In this document: positions 25,577 through 34,961 of the stretch, one piece after another
Numbering within the stretch: the stretch's first letter is position 1
Layout: the number at the start of each line of letters is the position of its first letter
Source of the DNA: CAVWDU01 sp963840725
GTDB lineage: Bacteria; Pseudomonadota; Gammaproteobacteria; Pseudomonadales; Halieaceae
Assembly: GCA_963840725.1 (NCBI GenBank)
Contig: CAWIZY010000004.1
Span: forward strand, 566,824 to 630,823
DNA length: 64,000 nt
Direction of reading: 5' to 3'
Notes under the pieces: generated by a model
What the model was told of the DNA's origin: nothing
What the model saw: the letters and a program-made list of their open reading frames with translations, nothing else
The model's database searches: none
Position numbers and translations under genes: made by a program

Positions 25577-26128
25577 TCAGTTCTCTTCGACCTCAACGTC
25601 TTCCGCAGTGACGCCCTCCTCGATGGATGAGTTGCCAACAACCAGCGCGCCTATCCCGCCGTCCTCTTGCACAGCCTCAATACCGGTGCCGTCGCCGTCG
25701 TCATTGTTGGCAGTCGCCGTCCCGGCGACCGAGGCCCTGAGACTCCCTCGGTCTGCGTCTTCGAAAACCAGACCTTTACCCCCATCGGCACCCGCGCGGT
25801 TGGCCATACCCGTCACCACCACATCGGTCAGTTCAAGCTTCACTTTGCCGGTCTGGCCATCCCGGACGTCGATAAATATCCCTTTGCCAGCCGGCCCAGC
25901 CACATCGCCCCGATTCTCGATGTCATAGCTACCAGACCCGGCAAAGTTCAGGTGGGGACAGGCTGGCCCCCGTGTGAGCGCGAGCAGCGTGGTGTTGAAC
26001 GCGGTTTTGATCGTCTGTCCCGAGCCGATCAGGGTCAGGGACTGTTCACCGGCATACTCCAGCGTGCTGGCTATGTCGATATCACTGTCAGTGACAATCA
26101 GTATCTCCCAAGCCCCTCTGGCGCCTAA
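25577..26128 (-). pseudogene. 3' remnant of a beta-helix-type exported protein
   Basis: About 180 codons are open without any ATG before GTG at 25903. The reading begins around 26128 right against the stop of the neighbouring gene. It runs as DIDIASTLEYAGEQSLTLIGSGQTIKTAFNTT and continues through GSYDIENRGDVAGPAGKGIFIDVRDGQTG and later VEGVTAEDVEVEEN. The short repeated strands with G-SG-D turns are typical of right-handed beta-helix outer proteins. The N-terminal part and signal are missing, so this is a truncated gene end, left by deletion or insertion. Translation from the GTG would give only 108 residues. Confidence 0.6.
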
Positions 26129-26142
26129 TGGCTGAACTGCTC

Positions 26143-26718
26143 TTAGAACGGGAAGGTCGTACCAAAGGTCCAGCCCCGGAAACCCTGGGCAGTTTTATAG
26201 CCCACGCGCACCCGTTCTATGGTGAAACCAAATAACTTGCGCGGTTTTTTCAAGCCCAGTGAGAAACCCACTTCATGCAGCGAGTGGATGTCTGAATCCT
26301 GATTGGGGGTCTCTGCCACATCCCAAACGGGCAGGTAGCACTGCAACAGGTAGTAGCCCCCCACATTGACCTTTTCCTCCAGCAACCGAAACCCCGCGTC
26401 AAGGCGATAGTCGATACCGGTCTCGGCCAGGCTGAAACCCACGCTTTCGTAGGATTGGGTCTGGTACTCGCCCACGATCCGGCCCGCAACACCCCAACGA
26501 AACTCCGAGTCATCCATGTTTCTCCAGATGCGCTGCGCACTGATGCCCGCCGTGCCCATCACCACGGCGTAGCTGTAGCTCACGGCGAGGTCTTCGGCAT
26601 CGGACGGAGTCGCTTCCCGGGCAGACGTGGTATACCCCGTTACGCAGGTCAGCAACAGGCTCGTCAGGAACATCCCCAGTCGCAATCCGGGTCTTTCAGG
26701 GCGCCATTGAACGGTCAT
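26143..26718 (-). CDS. Outer-membrane beta-barrel-like protein, unknown
   Basis: A 191-residue protein with an N-terminal hydrophobic segment (LGMFLTSLLLTCVTGYTTSA). A run of alternating amphipathic strands follows (FRWGVAGRIVGEYQTQSYESVGFSLAETGIDYRLDAGFRLL, then IERVRVGYKTAQGFRGWTFGTTFPF). The final phenylalanine fits the Bam recognition rule for outer-membrane barrels. Eight strands would be enough for a small barrel. I do not recognise a family. Confidence 0.65.
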   Translation of the reverse strand: MTVQWRPERPGLRLGMFLTSLLLTCVTGYTTSAREATPSDAEDLAVSYSYAVVMGTAGISAQRIWRNMDDSEFRWGVAGRIVGEYQTQSYESVGFSLAETGIDYRLDAGFRLLEEKVNVGGYYLLQCYLPVWDVAETPNQDSDIHSLHEVGFSLGLKKPRKLFGFTIERVRVGYKTAQGFRGWTFGTTFPF

Positions 26719-27048
26719 ATCAACTTGTCATTCACGGGTGAGTGGTGGCTCATATTGTTGATTGTACCGGCATCCTTCCGCAGCCGGCGCCTTCCAGGCT
26801 AGTGCGGCAGCCGGCAAGACGCCACCCCCCTCACTCGCCCTCGAGCTGCAGGGCTTTAGCGGCCGGGCCCTGCCGGCATTGTCCGGCTACACTGATAACT
26901 GAGTGCATGTGCCGCCGGCAGCACGGGGTTTGCCGGGAGATCGCCCCGTTCCTGGTCTGGCGTCAACCCGGGGACCCCGAGAGCGATTTAATGCACCTGA
27001 TTTCTGCGAGTTACTGCAGAAGGAAGTGAAAAGAGAACCGTATAGGCC

Positions 27049-27549
27049 ATGATCAGGACAGCTACCAAACACGATGTGAGTGCTATTGCAGACATCTACA
27101 ACCACTACATTCTCAACACCACAGCAAGCTTTGAAGAGACGGAGGTATCAGCCGTCGAACTCAGGCGCCGTCTGGGCGCGGTTCGGCAGGCGGGCCTGCC
27201 ATGGCTGGTTGCAGAGGCTGACGGAGACCTGCTGGGCTACGCCTATGCCAGCCGGTGGAACCCGCGCGATGCCTATCGGTATACCGTTGAAGTAACGATC
27301 TATATGGCGCACGATCGAACAGCTCAGGGGGCCGGTACGGTGCTCTACCAGTCGCTGTTTGCGGAACTCCGCAAGGCGGGTTATCACACCGCTATTGCAG
27401 TCATCACCCTCCCTAATGCCGCCAGTATCCGTATCCACGAGAAATTCGGCATGAAACAATCGGGCCATTTCGAAGCGGTGGGCTACAAGTTTGGCCGCTG
27501 GGTCGATGTGGGCTACTGGCTGGGGTCGCTGCACACGCCGCAGCAGTAG
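27049..27549 (+). CDS. GNAT N-acetyltransferase, phosphinothricin-acetyltransferase-like
   Basis: A 166-residue GNAT enzyme. It follows the Pat/Bar/YncA pattern: IRTATKHDVSAIADIYNHYILNTTASFEE at the start, LGYAYASRWNPRDAYRYTVEVTIYM (residues about 65-90) and the acetyl-CoA loop RTAQGAGTVLYQSLFAEL near 95-112. The C-terminal part has LPNAASIRIHEKFGMKQSGHFEAVGYKFGRW, which is strongly typical. Members acetylate phosphinothricin, methionine sulfoximine or related amines, and the native substrate is often unclear. The gene stands alone. The 26719-27048 gap in front holds a TTCTGC-N8-GCAGAA inverted repeat at 27002-27021 and nothing else that I can name. Confidence 0.9.
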   Translation: MIRTATKHDVSAIADIYNHYILNTTASFEETEVSAVELRRRLGAVRQAGLPWLVAEADGDLLGYAYASRWNPRDAYRYTVEVTIYMAHDRTAQGAGTVLYQSLFAELRKAGYHTAIAVITLPNAASIRIHEKFGMKQSGHFEAVGYKFGRWVDVGYWLGSLHTPQQ

Positions 27550-27609
27550 ACCGCACTATGTTGTGCAAATAGCGAATAAGAACCTACGGCCTGTGCGTTG
27601 CGAACGCCG

Positions 27610-28110
27610 TCAGTTCCTGACATGAAAGCGTGGGTCCACACAGGCACCCTCAGAGGTGACGATGCTGTAGTTGTACTCAGACCAGCCATCGTTGTCTTTA
27701 TCCCTGGAAGAGTCAGCCAAATCTGCAGGCACCGTGATGCTTAGTGTGCCGTCATTTTCGGCACTGCCCGCCACCAACCATGTATCGTCGAACCGCTTGG
27801 GCAACACTGCGAAACCCGGATACTCCGTGCCGACGCCCTTGATCACGAACTTAACTGTGCTGCCGGGTTCGACGCAAACATTTGGTGGGTTGGCAGCGAC
27901 ACGCCCGCCGCCTTTCCCATCGGCACCCTTTGACGCCCCATCGTCACTGATCTCGACGTCTACCACGGGGTTTTCCAAAATTTCGACCTGGTTGCAGTCA
28001 ATTACTGGAACCTCAACCACCGGGCAAGCGCCCAGTTTTATCTCGCCCCGCTTGAGGCATCCGCTGAGCACTAAAACCAGTGAAAATAGAACAATCAACA
28101 GCTTGAACAT
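27610..28110 (-). CDS. Small lipoprotein, unknown
   Basis: A 166-residue protein with a lipobox (LVLSGC, cleavage at about residue 17-18). After cleavage there are cysteines at ACPVVEVPVIDCNQ and further ones at VCVEPGSTV and GACVDPRF, so one or two disulfides are likely. A low-complexity KGADGKGGGRVAAN segment and an EPGSTVKFVIKGVG strand similar to a cupredoxin/plastocyanin-like edge follow. The start at 28110 (MFKLL) is preferred to 28203. No function can be given. Confidence 0.7.
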   Translation of the reverse strand: MFKLLIVLFSLVLVLSGCLKRGEIKLGACPVVEVPVIDCNQVEILENPVVDVEISDDGASKGADGKGGGRVAANPPNVCVEPGSTVKFVIKGVGTEYPGFAVLPKRFDDTWLVAGSAENDGTLSITVPADLADSSRDKDNDGWSEYNYSIVTSEGACVDPRFHVRN

Positions 28111-28221
28111 GATAGCGACCTCCTGGTCTCTTGTCGGCGACACGGCGACGGCCTGCCTTATAGGCCGCAGCTCAGATCCTTCTGCCCCGCATTCCCCAAC
28201 CAAAGAATAGTTCAGTGTTGT

Positions 28222-30594
28222 TTATTTGACCAATTTCAGACGGGCATGAAAGTCACTGCGTTGGCGAAGCTCCGCCAACAGCGGGTCCTTGGCCATCAGC
28301 CTGGGCGGATAACCCAGATCCACTGCCTTGACCAGGGCGTTCAGTGCTCCCCCGCCATTGCCTTGACGCTGCAAGATCAGTGCCTCGTAATAGTACACAT
28401 ACGAGTCCTCCGGGACCAAAGCCGTCGCCCTCCTGATCAAAGACATGCCCTCTGCCTCGCGGCCCAGCACCGCCTCGATCCAGGCCAGATCCATCAGGAT
28501 GAAGGCATCGTTGGGGTTGACGTCAAGGGCCGCCAGAGCACGTTGCCTGGCTACCTGGTACTCCTCTCTGGCGGCATCACTGCGACCTGAGACCCACAGC
28601 GCATCACCGAGGTTGGAGCGTATCAGATAGTCCAGCGGTGCCAGCCTGCTCCCCTCGCGCAGTGCCTCTACCGCCTCATCAAATCGCCCGAGGTAATAAA
28701 GTGCGACCCCCAGCGCCTGAAATGTCGCCGCCTGAGGCTGCAACTCAATAGCACGCCGGTATTGCTGCTCTGCGGCGGCAAACTCACCCGCGAGAAACAG
28801 GGCCGAGCCCAGATTAGTCAAACCCTGCACATTGCTACTATCCAGGTCTACAACAGTCCCGTACTGCTCTGCCGCCTCAGCATAGCGACCGGAACGAAAC
28901 AGAAACGTACCCAGCGCGTTGTAGGCTGACCAGTCTCCGGGGTGCAAGCCGGTGGCCCGACGCAGGCTGGCTTCGGCCTCCACCGGTCGCTGCTGACGGC
29001 GATAGATCTCTCCCAATCCGATCAGCGCGTCTACATTACCCGCGTACAGGCCCAGTGCCTCCAGATAGGCATCTTCCGCCGACTCGTTCTCACCCGTAAT
29101 GGTGTAAAGGTCGCCCAGGGCGGTATAGACCACGTCGAGATTTGGGTTCAGCGTGAGCGCCCGGCCGCAGGCGACCTCTGCATCCTTCACAAAAGCCGCA
29201 TCCGACGTTATCGAGTAGGCATCGACGTATACTACGCACTCCCCAGCATGTGCCGCAGCGTAATCGGGATCGATCGACAGCGCCCTGCCAAACCACCCCA
29301 GTGCCGTGGTAAACCCTTCGGTTGTTCTCGCCAGTCGCGCCGCCTCCACGCCCCGGCGATAGAGCAGGTAGACGTCTACACCCGGATCCTCGTTGCTCAG
29401 TTCGAAGGCATCAGGCGCCTCTCCTGGCAGGGCCACCCTGACATTGGCCACGGTCAATTCCGTTATCTCATCCAGCAACTCAAAAAAATCATCCACGGTG
29501 CGATCGAACTGCCTGGAAAGCAGCTGAAAACCGGTTTTCGAGTCAATCAACTGGACAAATACCCGCATCCGCTCGCCGCTGATTTGCACGCTGCCGGCCA
29601 GATAGTGGGCAACACGCAAGCGCCGACGAACGGAACCGGAGGGAGAGTGCGCAGGCAGTGTAAAGGCATCGCCCCGGGATGAGACCAGCAGGCCCGGCAC
29701 CCGGGACAGTCGCGCGATGACATCATCCACCAGACCATTAACGAACAGCTCCGTGTCGTCACTGCCGTCGAGGTTCTTGAACGGAATGACGGCGAAGGAG
29801 TTGGGCTCTACGGCATGGTCCTCGACCTCCACGGGAAGCGCTGACGGCGGGGCATCGACTGCCTGTGGCAGGCCGACACTCTGGTCGTAGACAAACACCA
29901 GCCCGCCGGCGAGAGTCAGGGCAGCGACCACAGACAGGTAGGTCCGGCTGAATCGCCGTTGTGAACTGCGCCGTGGGGATAACTCATGTGGCACCGCGCG
30001 GCCATCCCTGAACTCGAGGAACCAGGACAGCAATACGGCAATGGGAAAACCCCCGATCACCAGGGCGGTGACAAAGGTTCCCACCCAGGTGGGGAACATC
30101 AATTGCTCGAACACAATATCTGCAAACTGAATCAGCAGCCAGCCCACAACCAGATACGCGATGGCTGTTTCCAGGACTCCACGCTGCTTGAGGTTGGTCA
30201 GGAGTCCTCTGTGGTGCAGAGCACCGGCATGCGAGGCCGTGAGCAAGGGCTCCGAACCGTCCAGGACACGCGGTTGCACCTCAACCAGCAGGCGATAACC
30301 GCGCCTGGGCAAGGTCTGGATATAAATGGGATGGTTGTGGTGGTCCCCCAGGGCGTGTCGCAAGGTACTGATCGCGTGGGTCAAGGTATCGCGACTGGCC
30401 CGGCCTTCGCCCCAGACCTCGCCGATCAAGTCATCGCTGGACACCGTTGCACCCGGCTGCGAAGCCAGGCATAACAGTACCTCGAGAGCCTTGGGGGCCA
30501 GATGAGCGGATCCATCGGGGCCAGTAACCGTGCCCTCTCGCGGATCCACGAAGACGTCGCCCAGATAAAAACCTTGTAAAAGCTCCGGATTCAA
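28222..30594 (-). CDS. CadC-like membrane regulator with winged helix and TPR domains
   Basis: A 790-residue protein. The N-terminus (about residues 5-105) is an OmpR/PhoB-type winged helix (APKALEVLLCLASQPGATVSSDDLIGEVW, then TLTHAISTLRHALGDH and YIQTLPRRGYRLLVEV). A membrane region follows with segments near 140-160, 170-190 and 225-245. The middle domain (NSFAVIPFKNLDGSDDTELFVNGLVDDVIARLSRVPGL) is the TolB-N-like domain often found in such regulators. The C-terminal 350 residues are TPR repeats. It probably binds DNA from the membrane and senses a periplasmic or envelope signal. It is divergent from the flavoprotein/PQQ dehydrogenase pair, which may be its target. Confidence 0.88.
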   Translation of the reverse strand: MNPELLQGFYLGDVFVDPREGTVTGPDGSAHLAPKALEVLLCLASQPGATVSSDDLIGEVWGEGRASRDTLTHAISTLRHALGDHHNHPIYIQTLPRRGYRLLVEVQPRVLDGSEPLLTASHAGALHHRGLLTNLKQRGVLETAIAYLVVGWLLIQFADIVFEQLMFPTWVGTFVTALVIGGFPIAVLLSWFLEFRDGRAVPHELSPRRSSQRRFSRTYLSVVAALTLAGGLVFVYDQSVGLPQAVDAPPSALPVEVEDHAVEPNSFAVIPFKNLDGSDDTELFVNGLVDDVIARLSRVPGLLVSSRGDAFTLPAHSPSGSVRRRLRVAHYLAGSVQISGERMRVFVQLIDSKTGFQLLSRQFDRTVDDFFELLDEITELTVANVRVALPGEAPDAFELSNEDPGVDVYLLYRRGVEAARLARTTEGFTTALGWFGRALSIDPDYAAAHAGECVVYVDAYSITSDAAFVKDAEVACGRALTLNPNLDVVYTALGDLYTITGENESAEDAYLEALGLYAGNVDALIGLGEIYRRQQRPVEAEASLRRATGLHPGDWSAYNALGTFLFRSGRYAEAAEQYGTVVDLDSSNVQGLTNLGSALFLAGEFAAAEQQYRRAIELQPQAATFQALGVALYYLGRFDEAVEALREGSRLAPLDYLIRSNLGDALWVSGRSDAAREEYQVARQRALAALDVNPNDAFILMDLAWIEAVLGREAEGMSLIRRATALVPEDSYVYYYEALILQRQGNGGGALNALVKAVDLGYPPRLMAKDPLLAELRQRSDFHARLKLVK

Positions 30595-30668
30595 GCTGCC
30601 ACCCTGTTATCCATGACGTGGTTCTTGCAGCCAACAGACCACTAATAATAGACGCCGCTGCAAATTAA

Positions 30669-30686
30669 TGGGCAAAAAAACTTGCC
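30669..30686 (+). promoter_or_regulatory. Small inverted repeat in the 30595-30928 gap
   Basis: GGGCAA-AAAAAA-CTTGCCC-like arms form a 6-bp stem in the divergent region between the CadC-like regulator and the flavoprotein. It may be an operator or nothing. The remainder of the gap shows no gene. Confidence 0.25.
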
Positions 30687-30928
30687 CGGCTTGTTGAGCA
30701 ATGACGGGCGCCCGGCGGGGATAGAAAAACTGTTGGTCGCCCCAATGCCGGCGGAAAATGTGCAGTTCGGTTGCAACCTCACCCATGGCTTGACGGCGGC
30801 ACGACCCCTCAGGCAGTGTGTCTCGTGTGAGAGCAGGCTGGCTGCCCCCACGCTGCGGTTGACGCCGGGGCGGAATGTCATCCCTACCCTCATGCAGCAC
30901 AGCACTCATTTGCCATGCGGAGCCCGCC

Positions 30929-32764
30929 ATGAAACATCGAGTAACCCGGCGTGATTTCCTCAACGGTACGCAGGTCGCCATCGGTGCGTCACTGCTCAGC
31001 CCCTGGACCGAATTGTTTGGCGCTGCAGATCCGCGCCTGTCCACCCCGGACTACTACCCACCGGCCAGGACCGGCCTGCGGGGCAACCACCCGGGCTCCT
31101 GGGAGACCATGCATGCCCTGGTTGCTGGCAAACGATGGCGACAGGCCGCTGTCAGGGAGGACTATGATCTGATCGTAGTGGGCGGCGGAATCAGTGGGCT
31201 GAGCGCGGCTTTTTTCTACCGCCAGGCCAATCCGGATGCCCGTATCCTGGTCCTGGATAATCACGACGATGTGGGCGGACACGCCAAGCGCAACGAATTC
31301 AGTGTCGGAGACCGTACCCTGATTGGCTACGGCGGCACAGAGTCTGTCGATACACCCAGTGCTTACGACCCGGTCTCTCGCCAGCTCTTGAAGGACCTCG
31401 GCGTTGACCTGCAGCGGTTTTATGACTACTACCAACAGTCGCTCTACGACAGGCTGGGTCTTTCCCACGCCATCGCTTTTGACAGCGCGAGCTTTGGCGC
31501 CCAAAAACTGGTAACGGGTTACGGCACCACACCCTGGCGGGAATTTGCCGCCCGATCGCCACTCAACCAGCAGGCCAGGGCTGACCTGCTGCGGGCGTTC
31601 ACCGCCAAAGCAGACTACCTGCCGGGAATGACACGCGAGGAAAAGATCGCGCTCCTTCGTCGCATCAGCTATCGGACCTACCTGCAAGATTACGTCAAGG
31701 TGGACGCGCAGGTACTGGCCATGTACCAGCGCTGGGGCATGAGCTATTGGTGCGTGGGTATGGACGAAGTGCCCGCTATCGATATTCTCGGCTACGGTGA
31801 CGGTGGCGATCTGCCAGGGCTGGGCAATACGCTGGTAACTGAGGGAGGACGCGGCGTCGAACCCTACATTTTTCACTTTCCCGACGGCAACGCTTCCATC
31901 GCTCGCTTGCTGGTGAGGGCACTCAACGCCGGCGCCCTGTCCGGCACCACAATGGAAGACATCGTCACCGCGAGGCTGAACTACAGTCACCTTGATGCAG
32001 CGGACGCGCAGGTGAGAATACGCCTCAATGCCACGGCTGTTAATATCGCCCACGACGCGGCGGGCAAGGCGGTTCATGTCACCTACGCGGTCGCCAATGA
32101 ACCACACACCGTGCGCGGGAAGCACTGCATACTCGCCTGCTATAACGGCGCCATACCCTACCTGTGTCCAGAGCTGCCCGCAGCGCAGCGCGAGAGCCTC
32201 AGCTATGGCGTAAAGGTACCCCTGGTCTATACCAAAGTGCTGGTTCCGCACTGGCGATGGTTCGCCGAACTGGGTACCCGGTATGTCTATTACACCAACG
32301 ATTTTTACAAGCAGGTTGAGCTGGACTACCCCGTCTCCATGGGTGAGTATCAATTTGGCGCGACACCGGATGAACCGATGGTGCTACATATGTGTCATGT
32401 GCCCTATTTCGCTGACATCCAGGGCCCGGAACAGTGGCGCGCGGGCCGGCGACAACTGCTGGAGACCTCGTTCGGGACCTTTGAGCATCATGTGCGTGAT
32501 CAGCTTGACCAGGCCCTGAGCAGCACCGGCTTCGATGCCGAACGCGATATTGAAGCCATCACCGTAAATCGCTGGTCCCATGGCTACGCCTACAACCCCG
32601 GACTATTATGGGAGCCGCCCTATGCCAGCGAAGCCGACAAACCCTGGGTAAAGGGTCGCCAGCCCTTCGGGCATATCGCTATTGCCAACTCCGATGCCGG
32701 TGCGTCCGCCGACACTGATACAGCAATCGCCCAGGCGCATCGTGCGGTACAGGAAATCCTGTAG
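30929..32764 (+). CDS. Tat-exported FAD/NAD(P)-binding oxidase, spermidine dehydrogenase-like
   Basis: A 611-residue flavoprotein with a twin-arginine signal (RRDFLNGTQVAIGASLL, residues about 7-23). The Rossmann FAD motif is VVGGGISGLSAAFFYRQ (about 75-91), followed by LDNHDDVGGHAKRNEF with the GG doublet of the amine-oxidase group. The rest resembles bacterial spermidine dehydrogenase-like proteins (YGGTESVDTPSAYDPVSRQLL and RWSHGYAYNPGLLW near the end, the last being the FAD-covering segment). It is probably a periplasmic dehydrogenase for an amine or alcohol. The start at 30929 gives the Tat signal directly. It is followed by a PQQ dehydrogenase 85 nt downstream. Confidence 0.85.
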   Translation: MKHRVTRRDFLNGTQVAIGASLLSPWTELFGAADPRLSTPDYYPPARTGLRGNHPGSWETMHALVAGKRWRQAAVREDYDLIVVGGGISGLSAAFFYRQANPDARILVLDNHDDVGGHAKRNEFSVGDRTLIGYGGTESVDTPSAYDPVSRQLLKDLGVDLQRFYDYYQQSLYDRLGLSHAIAFDSASFGAQKLVTGYGTTPWREFAARSPLNQQARADLLRAFTAKADYLPGMTREEKIALLRRISYRTYLQDYVKVDAQVLAMYQRWGMSYWCVGMDEVPAIDILGYGDGGDLPGLGNTLVTEGGRGVEPYIFHFPDGNASIARLLVRALNAGALSGTTMEDIVTARLNYSHLDAADAQVRIRLNATAVNIAHDAAGKAVHVTYAVANEPHTVRGKHCILACYNGAIPYLCPELPAAQRESLSYGVKVPLVYTKVLVPHWRWFAELGTRYVYYTNDFYKQVELDYPVSMGEYQFGATPDEPMVLHMCHVPYFADIQGPEQWRAGRRQLLETSFGTFEHHVRDQLDQALSSTGFDAERDIEAITVNRWSHGYAYNPGLLWEPPYASEADKPWVKGRQPFGHIAIANSDAGASADTDTAIAQAHRAVQEIL

Positions 32765-32849
32765 GCGTGGCGCTGCCCCTAATGGTCGGCCTTTCCCCAC
32801 CCGTGTTGTCTATACCCATCATCTGTACCCTGAAAAAAGGATAGTCACC

Positions 32850-34817
32850 ATGCAAGCCAGACGCTATCAGGCAGTATTTTCTTCTCTACTGCTCTCTCTG
32901 GTTACCGTGAACGGCTGGGCGGCTGAGGCAGACACTGCTGACTGGGCCTATTATGGCGGGGACCAGTCCGGCACCCGCTTTTCCACCCACGACCAAATCA
33001 ACGCCGCCAATGTGAACAAACTGGAGGTTGCCTGGGTCTACCACACCGGCGAGCTGGAACGTCGCGGTGATGAACTGATCAACAACAGCACCAAACAAAA
33101 CACGCCGACACTGGTGGCCGGCTCATTGCTGGTTTGCACACCCTTTAACAGGCTGATAGCACTGGACCCGGCCTCCGGCAAAGAGCGCTGGGTGTTTGAC
33201 GCCAAAGTCGACCTGAAGCACGAATACCCCCAGTACAACTGCCGGGGCGTGACCGGATGGCAGGCCTCCACCCTGGGCGACACAGAACCCTGCCAACACC
33301 GCATCTTCATGGGCACAAACGACACGCGAGTGATTGCCGTGGATGCCAAAACAGGCCAACGCTGCAGCGACTTTGGCGATAATGGGGAAGTCGAGGTCAG
33401 GCAGCACAAGCCACTCAAATTTGCCGGGGAGCGCAAAATCGCCTCGGCGCCTGTTGTAGTCAATGATCTGGTGATTGTCGGTTCCTACGTCATGGACAAC
33501 GTCAGAACCGATGCGCCTGCGGGAACAATCTTCGCATTTGATGCCTACAGCGGAGAGCAACGCTGGGCATTTGACCCGATTCCCAGAAGCCCTGAAGACC
33601 CGGCCTACGCCACCTGGCAGGATGACAGCGCCCTGACTGCTGGCGCGGCAAACGTCTGGTCGACCATGGTCGCCGACGCAGAGCGGGGGCTGTTATACAT
33701 CCCGGTGGGGTCGGCGGCACCCGATTTCTGGGGTGGGCAACGCAAAGGTGACAATCTTTACTCCAGCTCTCTGGTGGCGCTGCACACGGCCAGCGGCGAG
33801 GTGGCCTGGCATTTTCAGTTGGTACATCACGACATCTGGGATTACGACGCCTCCTCCCCGCCAATGCTGATAGAACTCGAGCGAAACGGCAAGCAGATCC
33901 CGGCCGTGGTGCAAAACACCAAACAAGGCTTCTCCTTTGTCTTCAACCGGGTGACCGGTGAACCGCTGTTTGATATCGAAGAACGCCCGGTGCCCCAGAA
34001 TGCTCTGCCCGGCGAGTGGCTCTCACCGACGCAACCATTCCCGGTGGCACCGCCACCCCTGGTGCCTATTGAACTCACTGCGGAGGATGCCTGGGGTTTT
34101 ACTTTTATCGATCGCCGGGCCTGCGCAGAGAAAATCGCAGGCTATCGCTCCGAGGGAATCTTTACGCCGCCATCCACCCAGGGAACCATCCAGGTGCCGG
34201 GCTCAGCGGGCGGCATGAACTGGGGGGGACCGGCATTCGACCCCGAACGAAAGCTTATGATCGTCAATACCAACCGGGTCGCTCAGGTGGTCACCATGAT
34301 TCCCCGCAGCGGCGAGGCGACGGACGAGGGTCCCGTCCTGCTGGCCAAGAGTGACGTGTCATCGCCGGACGGGTCGCCCTATGGGGTGCATAGGGAATGG
34401 CTGCTATCGCCTCTCGGGGCCCCTTGCAGCGCCCCTCCCTGGGGGGAGCTGGTCGCCGTCGACATGCAGGAGGGCACGATTGCATGGCGAGTCCCTCTCG
34501 GCTCCATCGAAAAGATGCTGCCCCTGTCTATCGAGTGGAACCTCGGCACCCCTAACCTCGGTGGACCTGTCGTTACCGCAGGGGGGCTGATATTTATCGG
34601 GGCAACCATGGACGGCTACCTCAGGGCTCTCAGCATCGAGGATGGTGAAGAGTTATGGAAGGATGAGTTGCCGGGTGGCACCCAAACCACACCCATGACC
34701 TACATGGCCGCGGGAGCCCAGTATGTGGTGATGGTTGCCGGTCGCCACGGCTGGTTCCAGACACCCGCCAGCGATGCGGTCGTCGCCTACCGACTACCCC
34801 GCACCAACACTGACTAG
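32850..34817 (+). CDS. PQQ-dependent dehydrogenase (glucose/quinate family type), soluble
   Basis: A 655-residue quinoprotein with a signal peptide (residues 1-25) and no membrane helices before the propeller. It has WAYYGGDQSGTRFSTHDQINAANVNKLEVAWVYHTGE near the N-terminus. Other marks are TPFNRLIALDPASGKERWVFD, CRGVTGWQ and ETQTTPMTYMAAGAQYVVMVAGRHGWFQTP-type C-terminal sequence, the usual membrane-bound glucose dehydrogenase family layout. No cytochrome domain is fused, so electrons must pass to a separate acceptor or to the upstream flavoprotein's partner. AAAAAAGG lies before the ATG at 32850. Its TAG stop lies in the end of the MITE-like element at 34814. Confidence 0.9.
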   Translation: MQARRYQAVFSSLLLSLVTVNGWAAEADTADWAYYGGDQSGTRFSTHDQINAANVNKLEVAWVYHTGELERRGDELINNSTKQNTPTLVAGSLLVCTPFNRLIALDPASGKERWVFDAKVDLKHEYPQYNCRGVTGWQASTLGDTEPCQHRIFMGTNDTRVIAVDAKTGQRCSDFGDNGEVEVRQHKPLKFAGERKIASAPVVVNDLVIVGSYVMDNVRTDAPAGTIFAFDAYSGEQRWAFDPIPRSPEDPAYATWQDDSALTAGAANVWSTMVADAERGLLYIPVGSAAPDFWGGQRKGDNLYSSSLVALHTASGEVAWHFQLVHHDIWDYDASSPPMLIELERNGKQIPAVVQNTKQGFSFVFNRVTGEPLFDIEERPVPQNALPGEWLSPTQPFPVAPPPLVPIELTAEDAWGFTFIDRRACAEKIAGYRSEGIFTPPSTQGTIQVPGSAGGMNWGGPAFDPERKLMIVNTNRVAQVVTMIPRSGEATDEGPVLLAKSDVSSPDGSPYGVHREWLLSPLGAPCSAPPWGELVAVDMQEGTIAWRVPLGSIEKMLPLSIEWNLGTPNLGGPVVTAGGLIFIGATMDGYLRALSIEDGEELWKDELPGGTQTTPMTYMAAGAQYVVMVAGRHGWFQTPASDAVVAYRLPRTNTD

Positions 34818-34961
34818 CAGGCTGTTGATTTTCGTTTTCGAGGCAGCCACCGGTAGGCAAAAACAGGCGAAATGAGGGAGTGTATAGTGAATACATGACC
34901 GATTTGAGCCGGTTTTAAACGGGGCAGTGGCCACGCAGATAGAAAATCAACAACCTGCTAG
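34814..34961. mobile_element. 148-bp MITE-like element with 20-bp terminal inverted repeats
   Basis: The ends are CTAGCAGGCTGTTGATTTTC (34814-34833) and its reverse complement with one mismatch (34942-34961). CTAG at both ends may be the 4-bp target duplication of an IS5-type element. It has no coding capacity. It lies exactly between two convergent genes, and the TAG stops of both fall inside the terminal CTAG sequences. Confidence 0.75.

Noticed and set aside
25903..26128. An alternative start for the beta-helix frame further upstream
   Set aside because: No ATG or well-placed GTG/TTG with a ribosome site exists before the frame runs into the neighbouring gene.
30989..32353. Long minus-strand open frame opposite the Tat flavoprotein
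   Set aside because: It is an antisense shadow of a recognised FAD protein in GC-rich DNA.
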